NCBI GenBank assembly: GCA_016775335.1 | Contig: JAEUGJ010000010.1 | Span: 74,987-138,986 of the forward strand | Source: Mogibacterium sp. | Lineage (GTDB): Bacteria > Bacillota > Clostridia > Peptostreptococcales > Anaerovoracaceae | Reading direction: 5' to 3' | DNA: 64,000 nt | In this document: in pieces, positions 33,140 to 41,497 of the stretch | Position numbering within the stretch: position 1 is the first letter of the stretch | Layout of the letters: each line of letters starts with the position of its first letter | Position numbers and translations under genes: made by a program | Notes under the pieces: generated by a model | Databases searched by the model: none | What the model saw: the letters and a program-made list of their open reading frames with translations, nothing else | Told to the model about the DNA's origin: nothing

Positions 33140-34471
33140 ATGGAAAAGAAAAGAAGTAAGTTCTCCGCAACCCTTTGCATGGGGCTTGCATTATTTGCCG
33201 CACAGTTCGGTGCGGGAAACCTGATCTTCCCGCCGTTCCTGGGAAGAGAAACGGGAAGCAGCTGGATCAGCGGATTCATGGGATTCTTCATCATGGACGT
33301 AGGACTGGCAGCAATCGCGATTGCGTCGGTAGTGCTGAACCGGAAAGGGAACGTTGACGGAGTTGTGGGCAAGATGGGAGCAAAGCCGGGAAAGGTACTG
33401 CTCACCACCATCATGCTCTGTCTGGGACCGTGCGTGTGCATTCCGCGAACTGCGGCAACCAGCTATGAGCTTGGATTCAAGACCATCGCGCCAAGCGTGC
33501 CGCTGTGGCTCTACGGTCTGGTGTTCTTCCTGATTACGTTGGGACTGGTTATCCGCCCGTCTAAAGTAGTAGACATTATCGGAAACTATCTCACCCCATG
33601 TCTCTTGGCCGTAATGATTCTCCTGATTGTCATCGGAATTATCAACCCGCTGGGATCTTCCGTTTCTCCGGAAGAAATCGTTCCGTTTGCATCCGGCATT
33701 CAGAACGGATATCAGACACTGGACGGAATCGGCGGCGTGCTGATTACCATCATGCTGATTACCGCCGCATACAACTACGGTTACAAGGAACACGAAGACG
33801 TTAAAAAGATGATCGTGGGCGCGGATCTCATTTCCGCAGCGCTGCTGGCCATCGTGTACGGCGGACTGACCTATCTGGGCTCCACCGCTTCCGGTATTCC
33901 GGAATATGCCGGACTGGATCAGGCGGGCCTCCTGGTAGCGATTACCTACCACCTGATGGGAAAATACGGCGTATATGCACTGGCAGCCATCGTAATCCTG
34001 GCCTGCGTTACCACCGCACTGGGACTCAGCTCCATTGTGGGAGATTACTTTGAAGAGCTGACCCACGGAAAGCTGAAGTACAAGCAGATTGTCATCGCCC
34101 TGATTGCCATCAGCTATGCCATGTCCAACTTCGGACTGAGCCAGATTATCGCCATTGCGGGACCGGTACTGAACATCCTGTACCCGCCGCTGATTGTGCT
34201 AGTGCTGGGAGCCTACGTGGAGAAAATTACGGACAACGACCACGTCATCTGCGTGGGAACCTACGTGGCGCTGATTACCAGCATCCTGAGCACCATCAGC
34301 ACCTCCGGACATCCGATTGCCTTCATCGACAACCTGCCGTTCGCCTCCTTTGGATTGGGCTGGGTTATCCCGGCACTGATTGGCTGCGGTCTGGGCGCAT
34401 TCTGGAAGAAGGATGCCTCTCTGCTCTCCGGAAAAGAACTGAACGCGGGCAAAAAGCTGGAAGCGGAATAA
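33140..34471 (+). CDS. brnQ: Branched-chain amino acid carrier BrnQ, copy 2
   Basis: A 443-residue LIVCS transporter clearly paralogous to the gene at 30620, with the same opening (MGLALFAAQFGAGNLIFPPFLG) and most helices alike. AAGGTG precedes the ATG. It is divergent from lysR, so it is the more likely direct target. Two copies around one regulator may differ in affinity or substrate. A terminator follows at 34509. Confidence 0.92.
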   Translation: MEKKRSKFSATLCMGLALFAAQFGAGNLIFPPFLGRETGSSWISGFMGFFIMDVGLAAIAIASVVLNRKGNVDGVVGKMGAKPGKVLLTTIMLCLGPCVCIPRTAATSYELGFKTIAPSVPLWLYGLVFFLITLGLVIRPSKVVDIIGNYLTPCLLAVMILLIVIGIINPLGSSVSPEEIVPFASGIQNGYQTLDGIGGVLITIMLITAAYNYGYKEHEDVKKMIVGADLISAALLAIVYGGLTYLGSTASGIPEYAGLDQAGLLVAITYHLMGKYGVYALAAIVILACVTTALGLSSIVGDYFEELTHGKLKYKQIVIALIAISYAMSNFGLSQIIAIAGPVLNILYPPLIVLVLGAYVEKITDNDHVICVGTYVALITSILSTISTSGHPIAFIDNLPFASFGLGWVIPALIGCGLGAFWKKDASLLSGKELNAGKKLEAE

Positions 34472-34508
34472 GAACGCTTAAAACACTAATTTCTATACTA
34501 TATAGGGG

Positions 34509-34541
34509 AAACACCGCCTCGGTTTAGAAGGCGGTGTTTTG
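34509..34541 (+). terminator. Terminator of brnQ copy 2
   Basis: AAACACCGCC (34509-34518) with GGCGGTGTTT (34530-34539) then TGC. Confidence 0.85.
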
Positions 34542-34611
34542 CTTTGCTGCTAAAAACATTTAAACGGTTGCTCCCAGCGTTGACCGGCTGCCGGTTCATA
34601 CTGAAGTCGGT

Positions 34612-34737
34612 ATGAAAAAACATGATAGCAAAAAAGAACAAGGCGAAAAGGAGGTGAAAAAATTTTTCAATTTATATAAAAAACTGGTTGAATGGATAAT
34701 TAATCTACAACCATGGGGCATGACATGCGTATATTGA
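34612..34737 (+). CDS. Possible small protein, 41 residues
   Basis: An open frame from ATG 34612 encodes a lysine-rich N-terminus, an amphipathic stretch FFNLYKKLVEWIINL and a short tail ending in CVY. The ribosome site before the ATG is poor, whereas AAAAGGAG lies directly before an in-frame GTG (34654), giving a 27-residue alternative. A membrane-binding or signal peptide is conceivable. I recognise no family and coding is uncertain. Confidence 0.25.
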   Translation: MKKHDSKKEQGEKEVKKFFNLYKKLVEWIINLQPWGMTCVY

Positions 34738-34915
34738 TTATTTAAAGAAATAAAAACACAATATATTGTGACAACAAAAAAGTACGTCATAAAAATAACA
34801 CAATTTTGCTTTGAAAACCGTACAAAATCTTGAAACCCTATTGTTCAATAGGTTTCCGCCAGTATTAAAAATTGTAAAAAGTTTTCTCCTTTCAACTAAA
34901 TATATAGAACATATG

Positions 34916-34944
34916 TTGCGAATGTGAAGAACGGGTGATATACT
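34916..34944 (+). promoter_or_regulatory. Promoter of the NSS symporter gene
   Basis: TTGCGA (34916-34921), 17-base spacer, TATACT (34939-34944); leader of about 120 bases. Confidence 0.6.
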
Positions 34945-35069
34945 TTGAGCATAAATTGTATAGGGCGGATTAACCAATTCAGTGATTATTCCGATTTAGT
35001 CCGAGAGGTGGATTGTCTTATACAGAGTTCTTATATGTGTCGTTTTCATTTTTGTATGGAGGTATTGAA

Positions 35070-36482
35070 ATGGAACAAGAAAACCAAAAAGGCCAATTTA
35101 ATTCCAATTTTGGATTCTTGATGGCAGCACTTGGATCGGCCGTAGGTCTTGGTAACCTGTGGTCCTTCCCTTACAAGATGGGTATGGGCGGCGGATTCGC
35201 TTTCCTGCTCTTGTACGTTATTTTGGCAACTGTAGCCGGTTACCCTCTGATGCTTTCCGAGATGGCTCTCGGTCGTAAGACTCAGAAGGCAGCAATCGAA
35301 GCTTACAAGGAAGCCGATCACAGATTCACCTTCAACGGTGTTCTGCAGACCATCGTTCCTTGGCTCTTGATTTGCTTCTACTGCACATTCGGTGGATTCA
35401 TCACCAAGTACCTGGGAGACTCCATTCTGACGCTCTTCGGTAAGGGTATTCTGAACACTGCCGATCCGGGCGCACAGTTCGGCGGACTGCTGACAAACAC
35501 CGGAAACTCCGTTGCATGGATGACAGGATATCTGCTCCTGACAATGGTAATCGTATTCGGTGGTGTATCCGGTGGTATCGAGAAGTTCTGTAAGGTAGCA
35601 ATGCCGTTGCTGTTCTTCATGCTGCTCATCGTAGTAGTAAGATCTTGCACACTGCCTGGCGCAGGCCCTGGACTGAAGTTCCTGTTCAGCCCGGATCTGA
35701 GCGCTTGGGGAAGTGCAAAAGGATTCTTCACCGTACTCTCTTCGGCAGGTGGACAGTGCTTCTTCTCACTCTCTCTGTCGTCCGGTTGTATCATTGCTTA
35801 CGGTTCTTACCTGGATAAGAAGGAGAACCTGGAATCCAACGCAGCAATTATCACCTTTGGTGACTCCATGGTAGCGATTCTGGCTGGCGTAGCTATCTTC
35901 CCGGCTGTATTCGCATTCGGTCTGGAGCCATCCGCAGGACCTGGACTGCTGTTCGTATCGATGACAACCGTATTCACATCCATGGGCGCTGCAGGAAAGA
36001 TCTTCCAGTTGCTGTTCTGGCTGCTGGTATTCTTCGCAGCACTGTCTTCTTCCATCGGTATGATGGAGGCAGGTATTTCCGCAATTCTGGATTCCAGAAT
36101 GAAGGCCGGAAAGAGCGCGAACAGAGTTAAGGTTACCGTCATTATGGCTCTCGCAGCATGGTTTGGTAACTTCCTGACCACCGCTGATGGACTGGGCACA
36201 AGCCAGAATGCATTCTTCGTAGCATTCCGTGGCCTGTTTAGACAGCCGGATGTACTGGACGTATGGGACTGCATCGCAGAAGGTATCCTGATGCCGCTGA
36301 CCGGCCTCATCCTGACAATCCTGCTTGGCTGGGTTGTACCTGGATATCTTGATGATGAAATCAGCAATGGAGGAACCAGAAAGTTCAAGACCAGAGGTTT
36401 CTACAACTTCTGCATCAAGTGGGTTGGACCGATCTTCCTGGCAATGATTGTTTATGGACAGCTCACAAGCTTCTGGGGTTAA
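35070..36482 (+). CDS. Sodium-dependent transporter, NSS/SNF family
   Basis: A 470-residue neurotransmitter:sodium symporter homologue with about 11 transmembrane helices. Helix 1 has the sodium and substrate signature GSAVGLGNLWSFPYKMGMGGG. Bacterial members import amino acids such as leucine, tryptophan, methionine or tyrosine; the substrate here is not evident. GGAGG lies before ATG 35070; an in-frame extension upstream is leader sequence. Codons are biased as in the peptidase genes. Confidence 0.92.
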   Translation: MEQENQKGQFNSNFGFLMAALGSAVGLGNLWSFPYKMGMGGGFAFLLLYVILATVAGYPLMLSEMALGRKTQKAAIEAYKEADHRFTFNGVLQTIVPWLLICFYCTFGGFITKYLGDSILTLFGKGILNTADPGAQFGGLLTNTGNSVAWMTGYLLLTMVIVFGGVSGGIEKFCKVAMPLLFFMLLIVVVRSCTLPGAGPGLKFLFSPDLSAWGSAKGFFTVLSSAGGQCFFSLSLSSGCIIAYGSYLDKKENLESNAAIITFGDSMVAILAGVAIFPAVFAFGLEPSAGPGLLFVSMTTVFTSMGAAGKIFQLLFWLLVFFAALSSSIGMMEAGISAILDSRMKAGKSANRVKVTVIMALAAWFGNFLTTADGLGTSQNAFFVAFRGLFRQPDVLDVWDCIAEGILMPLTGLILTILLGWVVPGYLDDEISNGGTRKFKTRGFYNFCIKWVGPIFLAMIVYGQLTSFWG

Positions 36483-36530
36483 TTTAAAGACTCGTTGTAA
36501 GACTTTAACTTAAGGCAAATATAAAGAACG

Positions 36531-36572
36531 CACAAATGCTCGGATTCTCGGATTCGGGCATTTGTGTTTTTT
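36531..36572 (+). terminator. NSS gene terminator
   Basis: CACAAATGC (36531-36539) with GCATTTGTG (36558-36566) followed by six T. Confidence 0.85.
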
Positions 36573-36600
36573 GAATTGGAAGGCCGCCGGGCGGGACGTT

Positions 36601-36998
36601 GAGTTTGCGCCTCACCGCCGTCAAAACCTTGAAGTACCGTCGGGAGGCGCAAACAATTAGCCGTGAAAGCCGGTGGGCGCCCGTTCGAGTTTGCGCCTCA
36701 CCGCCGGCAAAGCCTTATGGTACCGTCAGGAGGCGCAAACAATTAGCCGTGAAAGCCGGTGGGCGCCCGTTCGAGTTTGCGCCTCACCGCCGGCAAAGCC
36801 TTGTAGTTCCGTCGGGAGGCGCAAACAATTAGCCGTGAAAGCTGCCGGGCGCCCGTTCGAGTTTGCGCCTCACTGCCGGCAAAGCCTTATGGTACCGTAG
36901 GGAGGCGCAAACAATTAGCCGGAAGAGCTGCCGGGCGCCCGTTCGAGTTTGCGCCTCGCCGCCGGCAATGCCTTGTAGTACCGTTAGGAGGCGCAAAC
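36601..36998. repeat. Five tandem 86-bp repeats, each with a 52-bp palindromic element
   Basis: Units start at 36601, 36687, 36773, 36859 and 36945, exactly 86 bases apart; the last is cut after its right arm. Each has GTTTGCGCCTC, a core with CCGGCAAAGCCTTATGGTACCGTC (a few substitutions) and GAGGCGCAAAC. The arms span 52 bp and the 34-base linker ends in GGGCGCCCGTTC. Differences among units are mostly single bases. Confidence 0.9.
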
Positions 36999-37076
36999 CG
37001 GCACCTGTAAAATTGTCATAGGAGCGGTAAAGAACGCGAGCAGAGCTCGTTCCCGTCCTCATCCCGAATCACAATG

Positions 37077-37112
37077 AAAAATTCCACCCTGAAAAGGGGT
37101 GGAATTTTTATC
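37077..37112. terminator. Terminator downstream of thrS
   Basis: AAAAATTCCACCC (37077-37089) with GGGTGGAATTTTT (37097-37109); perfect 13-bp stem, usable on both strands and placed for the minus-strand thrS. Confidence 0.85.
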
Positions 37113-37166
37113 ATCTTGTATTCTCGCTCGCCGGAGGCCTATCCAGATGGCGGAGCCGCTCGGCAC

Positions 37167-39215
37167 TTACGCGTCCTTCTTGCTGTCGTCGACTTCCTTC
37201 TTGCGAATTGCTTTTGTGCGAATCTCCTCGCAGACCTGATTCACGAACTCGCTCAGCGGCTTGCTGCCTTCGTCACCGGCGAATCTGGAACGAACGGAAA
37301 CGGCATTTTCTTCCTCTTCCTTGGCACCCAGCACCAGCATGTACGGAATCTTTTCCATCTGCGCTTTGCGGATCTTGTAGCCGATACGCTCCGTGCTGTG
37401 GTCCACGTGGACATCTACGCCGTTGCGGCGGAGTTCACGGAATACCTTTTCCGCATAGTCATCGTACTTGTCGGAAATCGGGAGGATACGAACCTGTTCC
37501 GGGCACAGCCATGTCGGGAAGTTGCCCGCGTATTTTTCGATGAGCCATGCCAGCGTTCTCTCGTAGCAGCCCATGGAAGTACGGTGGATGATGTACGGGC
37601 GCTTCTTGGAACCGTCCTTATCGATGTAGTACATATCGTAGCGCTCTGCCAGGAACATATCCAGCTGAATGGTGATCATGGTGTCTTCCTTGCCGTATAC
37701 ATTCTTAGCCTGAATGTCCAGCTTTGGACCGTAGAACGCTGCTTCGCCGGTCGCCTCGGTGTAGTCCAGACCGATTTCATCCAAGATGGTTCTCATGGCA
37801 TCCTCTACGCGGTTCCAATCCTCCGCAGTTCCTAGATACTTCTCCGAGTTCTCCGGATCCCACTTGGACATTCTGTAGGTTACATCCTCTTCAAGACCCA
37901 GAGTGGTGAGGCAGTGTTTTGCCAGGCGAACGCAGTTCTTGAATTCCTCGTCGATCTGCTCCGGCGTGCACACCAGGTGACCCTCGGAAATGGTGAACTG
38001 ACGAACACGAGTCAGTCCGTGCATCTCGCCGGAATCCTCGTTACGGAACAGGGTAGAAGTCTCGGCCATTCGGTATGGCAGGTCCCGGTAACTCTTCTGA
38101 CGCGCCTTGTACACATAGTACTGGAACGGGCAGGTCATCGGGCGCAGCGCATATACATCGCTGTCCGCATCGTTTTCAATCATCTTCAGGTCCTGAACAC
38201 CGTGAATCTCACGGGAAGCATCCTCGGAATTGTTCAAATCCTCCAGGTTATCGTAGCCCAGCAGGAACATGCCGTCCTTGTAGTGATACCAGTGATCCGA
38301 GATCTTGTACAGGGTGGACTTTGCCATCAGCGGAGTCCGGGTACGAACGTAGCCCCATTCGTAATCCTCCAGATCCTCAATCCAGCGCTGCAGCTTCTGA
38401 ATCATTTTGGTACCGTTCGGCATGAACAGCGGCAGACCCTGCCCCACTACATCCACCGTAGTGAACAGGTCCATCTCGCGGCCCAGACGGTTGTGATCTC
38501 TGTTCTTGATATCTGCCAGATACTCCAGATACTCTTCCAGATCCGCCTTCTTGGTGTACGCGGTTCCGTAAATTCTGGTGAGCATCTTGTTGTGCTCGTC
38601 TCCTCTCCAGTACGCACCGGAAGAAGAAGTCAGCTTGAACGCCTTAATCTGCTTGGTGCTCATCAGGTGCGGTCCGGCGCACAGCTCGATGAAATCTCCC
38701 TGCTGATAGAAGGAAATGGTCTCGCCCTCCGGCAGATCCTCAATCAGCTCCACCTTGTACGGCTCTTCCCGATCCTTCATCATCTGAATCGCTTCTTCCC
38801 TCGGCAGTGTAAAGTACTCCAGACGGTCGCCCTTCTTGATGATCTTCTTCATCTCCTTCTCAATCTTGTCCAGATCCTCTCGGGTCAGCGGCGGCATGTC
38901 GAAGTCATAGTAGAATCCGGTGTCGATGGAAGGTCCGATGGCCAGCTTTGCCTCCGGGTACAGGTTCAGCACTGCCTCCGCCAGAACGTGAGAGCAGGTG
39001 TGGCGATACGCGTGTTTGCCCGCATCGGAATCGAAAGTGAGAATGTTCAGCTCACAGTCGCTGTCGATCACGGTACGCAGATCCTTCACCTCACCGTTCA
39101 CCTCGCCCACGCAGGCAACGCGGGCCAGACCCTCGCTGATATCCTTCGCGATATCGTAGATGGACATCGGTTCTCTGTATTCACGGGTACTTCCGTCTTT
39201 CAAAGTAATAATCAT
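37167..39215 (-). CDS. thrS: Threonyl-tRNA synthetase
   Basis: A 682-residue class II synthetase: TGS domain (about 1-63), editing domain with HTCSHVLAEA (about 75) and the zinc-type HxxxH set, catalytic core with PMTCPFQ, RMAET..FRNEDSGEMHGLTRVRQF and the C-terminal anticodon-binding domain. AAGGAGGAAACCAA precedes ATG 39215. A longer in-frame extension upstream runs into the T-box leader and is rejected. Expression is expected to rise with uncharged tRNA-Thr through that leader. Confidence 0.96.
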   Translation of the reverse strand: MIITLKDGSTREYREPMSIYDIAKDISEGLARVACVGEVNGEVKDLRTVIDSDCELNILTFDSDAGKHAYRHTCSHVLAEAVLNLYPEAKLAIGPSIDTGFYYDFDMPPLTREDLDKIEKEMKKIIKKGDRLEYFTLPREEAIQMMKDREEPYKVELIEDLPEGETISFYQQGDFIELCAGPHLMSTKQIKAFKLTSSSGAYWRGDEHNKMLTRIYGTAYTKKADLEEYLEYLADIKNRDHNRLGREMDLFTTVDVVGQGLPLFMPNGTKMIQKLQRWIEDLEDYEWGYVRTRTPLMAKSTLYKISDHWYHYKDGMFLLGYDNLEDLNNSEDASREIHGVQDLKMIENDADSDVYALRPMTCPFQYYVYKARQKSYRDLPYRMAETSTLFRNEDSGEMHGLTRVRQFTISEGHLVCTPEQIDEEFKNCVRLAKHCLTTLGLEEDVTYRMSKWDPENSEKYLGTAEDWNRVEDAMRTILDEIGLDYTEATGEAAFYGPKLDIQAKNVYGKEDTMITIQLDMFLAERYDMYYIDKDGSKKRPYIIHRTSMGCYERTLAWLIEKYAGNFPTWLCPEQVRILPISDKYDDYAEKVFRELRRNGVDVHVDHSTERIGYKIRKAQMEKIPYMLVLGAKEEEENAVSVRSRFAGDEGSKPLSEFVNQVCEEIRTKAIRKKEVDDSKKDA

Positions 39216-39246
39216 TTGGTTTCCTCCTTCTTGAAACGGAAGGTAC

Positions 39247-39495
39247 AAAAAAGTCCCTTCCGCAGATATACTGTCAGAAGGGACGCATACATTTCGTATT
39301 CGTGGTTCCACCCATCTTCCGGGAAAAACCCGGCACTCATTATGGCTTTTCACGCGGCCGGCGGGCAGGATTAGTGCCACTCGGAGGTGGTGTTCCGCAA
39401 GTCCGAATCTGGGATAATTTCACCGGATATCCCTCTCTGTAAGATTCCCCCGACAAGCGTACTGTCCTCGTCATCGTTTTATTTTTATAATCATA
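39247..39495 (-). promoter_or_regulatory. T-box leader of thrS
   Basis: On the minus strand the conserved T-box GGGTGGAACCACG (complement of 39301-39313 region) follows a long structured stem I with an AGTACG motif. After it comes the intrinsic terminator GTCCCTTC (39284-39277) with GAAGGGAC (39260-39253) and a run of six T. The gene identity points to a Thr ACC specifier; GGAACACCACC near 39385-39395 is the likely site. Promoter lies upstream of about 39495. Confidence 0.85.
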
Positions 39496-39570
39496 AATTC
39501 TAGCACCGGCGCAAAACCTTGTCAAGCGGTAAAAACAAATTCGCCCCGGCTCGCACCTCCGGCAAGGCCC

Positions 39571-40791
39571 CTAGATCACCAGCCCGTAGCGGTTGGCCAG
39601 TGGCAGAAGCTCCGCCTCCGGCAGATCGCCGGCATAGATGGCCCGGCCCTGATAGATTTCCAGCGCCTGCTCCAGAAGAGACGCATCATTGCACAGGATG
39701 CACAGAGGCAGCGGGATGGCGTATTGGAAGTCCTCCAGGTTGTCCAGCTCCTCCTCCGCTTTGATCTCCACCGTCATGAAGAGGGCTTCGTCGTCCTCCT
39801 CCACTTCCTCGCAGGAATCCTCCAGGTGCTCGTCGCAAGGATAGATTTTGCCGATTTCCGAATCCGGTGGCAGGAGGTAGAGATTCTTCTCCGTGGCCAG
39901 AGGGATTTTACCTTGGAAATCCGGGTGCGGCGGCAAGAATTCCACCTTCTGAAGCTCCCGATGAATCGCTTGGATGTGCTCCTCCGTGGAGCCGCAGCAG
40001 CTTCCGAAAATGCCCACGCCGGCGGACGCCAGGTCCTTCACGTAGGACGCCAGTTCCTCCGGACCGCAGTCGTAGTAGGTCACTCCGTTTTCCGTCTTTG
40101 GCATGCCCGCATTTGGTTTGGCGATGAGGGGCACCTCCGCGTACTTCTGCAGCCGCTGAATGTGGGGCAGCATCCGGTCCGGTCCTGTGGAACAGTTTAG
40201 CCCGAAGGCATCGATGCCCATGTTCTGCAGGATCACCAGCGCCGCCGCGATATCGTTGCCCATCATCGTGCGGCCGTTGGCCTCGCAGGTAAAACACACC
40301 ATGATGGGTTTATCGGAAATTTGGCGGATGGCCAGCACCGCTGCCCGAGCTTCCGCCAGGTTGGACATGGTTTCCACGGTGTACAGGTCCACACCGGCTT
40401 CCTCCAGGGCTTCCGCCTGTTCTCGGTAGATCTCCAGCATCTCCCGGAAAGTGGTGTTTCCGATGGGCTTGAGAAATTTGCCGGTCTGGGAAATATCCCC
40501 CGCCACCAGTGCGCGCCCGTGGGCATTATCCAAAGCTATTTTTGCCAGGCGAAGGTTGTAGTCTTCCACCTGATTGAAGACGCCGTATTCCTCCAGCTTG
40601 ACCCGGTTAGCCCCGAAGGTGGGGGCGTACAGCACGTCGCTTCCGGCTTCGATATAGTTATTGTGCAGATCCGTAATGGCATCCGGGTGTTCCAACACCC
40701 ACTGCTCCGCGCTGATGCCGCCCCGGTAGCCCCGCTTTTGAAGCTCGGTCCCCGTGGCGCCGTCCAGCAGAATCGGAAAATGAAGTTCCAT
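39571..40791 (-). CDS. Homocysteine S-methyltransferase family protein
   Basis: A 406-residue protein whose first 300 residues form a homocysteine S-methyltransferase barrel, like the N-terminal part of MetH. It has LLDGATGTELQKRG, PTFGANRVKL, the first zinc ligand in GLNCSTGP and the Cys pair in IFGSCCGSTEEHI. An acidic linker (CEEVEEDDEAL) and a C-terminal region of about 100 residues follow, which I do not recognise. Methyl donor may be S-methylmethionine, betaine or a corrinoid protein. GGAGC lies before ATG 40791. The corrinoid fusion protein 700 bases away on the other strand could be a partner. Confidence 0.85.
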   Translation of the reverse strand: MELHFPILLDGATGTELQKRGYRGGISAEQWVLEHPDAITDLHNNYIEAGSDVLYAPTFGANRVKLEEYGVFNQVEDYNLRLAKIALDNAHGRALVAGDISQTGKFLKPIGNTTFREMLEIYREQAEALEEAGVDLYTVETMSNLAEARAAVLAIRQISDKPIMVCFTCEANGRTMMGNDIAAALVILQNMGIDAFGLNCSTGPDRMLPHIQRLQKYAEVPLIAKPNAGMPKTENGVTYYDCGPEELASYVKDLASAGVGIFGSCCGSTEEHIQAIHRELQKVEFLPPHPDFQGKIPLATEKNLYLLPPDSEIGKIYPCDEHLEDSCEEVEEDDEALFMTVEIKAEEELDNLEDFQYAIPLPLCILCNDASLLEQALEIYQGRAIYAGDLPEAELLPLANRYGLVI

Positions 40792-40922
40792 AATATGCTC
40801 CTTTTTTGTTGTCTCGTTGTCCCTGTAAAATCTTTTCTTAATATTATAGGCAGAGGGTTTTGGAGGTGTCAAGAAAATATCAAAAATGGTATAATGAATC
40901 ATTATACCGAGGGGGTAGGGAA

Positions 40923-41459
40923 ATGAAAACAGAGGAACTGATTGAGCTGGCACTGGAGGTGGGATTCGACCACGCCGGAGAACTGAATATGGGGGCGCTG
41001 GACTTCCGGCCGGAGGTGCGGGACATGTGTTCAAGCGGACGCTGCCGGGCCTACGGCACCCGGTGGAGCTGCCCGCCGGCGGTGGGGGATCTGGAACGCA
41101 GCCGGCGGCGCACGGAGAAGTATCATCGGGGGATCCTGGTACAGACTACGGGGAAGATGGCCCACGACTTTGACAGCGAGGGAATTTTACAAGCAGAGAA
41201 ACGCCACAAGGAGCGGTTTGCCACTTTGGTGCGGCAGATTCGTTACGGATATCCGGACTGCCTTCCCATGGGAACGGGGGCCTGTACCCTGTGCCGAAAG
41301 TGCACCTATCCGGACCGGCCCTGCCGCCATCCGGAGGAAATGTTCACTTCCATGGAGGGCTACGGCTTGCTGGTAAATGATGTGGCAAAGGCCTCCGGGC
41401 TTCGGTACGACTACGGGCCGGGTACCATCACCTATTCCGCTGCGGTACTGATTGACTAG
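40923..41459 (+). CDS. DUF2284 cysteine-rich metal-binding protein
   Basis: A 178-residue DUF2284 protein. Conserved parts are CRAYGTRWSCPPAVGDLE near residues 40-57 and the cluster CTLCRKCTYPDRPCRHPEEM, with enough Cys to hold a [4Fe-4S] cluster. Members often sit near corrinoid or methyl-transfer genes in anaerobes; their function is unknown. GAGGGGGTAGGG precedes ATG 40923. The gene leads, 38 bases ahead, into the corrinoid methyltransferase fusion, so both are probably one operon. Confidence 0.85.
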   Translation: MKTEELIELALEVGFDHAGELNMGALDFRPEVRDMCSSGRCRAYGTRWSCPPAVGDLERSRRRTEKYHRGILVQTTGKMAHDFDSEGILQAEKRHKERFATLVRQIRYGYPDCLPMGTGACTLCRKCTYPDRPCRHPEEMFTSMEGYGLLVNDVAKASGLRYDYGPGTITYSAAVLID

Positions 41460-41497
41460 AAAAGGGATTTTTTTACAGGGACAAAGGAGAACACAAT

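Larger units (their letters stand above)
34472..35069. other. A+T-rich interval before the NSS symporter
   Basis: Contains the brnQ terminator, a possible 41-codon gene at 34612, an inverted repeat GAAACC/GGTTTC around 34833-34856, and the symporter promoter at 34916. Base composition is markedly more A+T-rich than the flanks. Confidence 0.55.
36483..37166. other. Gene-free interval with 86-bp tandem repeats
   Basis: Holds the symporter terminator, five tandem 86-bp repeats and the thrS terminator. Reading frames across the repeats repeat the same peptide in shifting frames and are not genes. Confidence 0.75.

Noticed and set aside
36599..36900. Reading frames across the 86-bp repeats
   Set aside because: The same peptides reappear in shifted frames since 86 is not a multiple of three, and there is no ribosome site.
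36601..36998. CRISPR array
   Set aside because: The whole 86-bp unit is conserved, including the part that would be spacer, and no cas genes are near.
36601..36998. Integron attC sites
   Set aside because: Arms do not fit the GTTRRRY / RYYYAAC core sites, no cassettes lie between units, and no integrase is seen.
39216..39380. N-terminal extension of thrS by 55 codons
   Set aside because: It translates the T-box, its terminator and the ribosome site; the TGS domain begins normally at ATG 39215 behind AAGGAGG.
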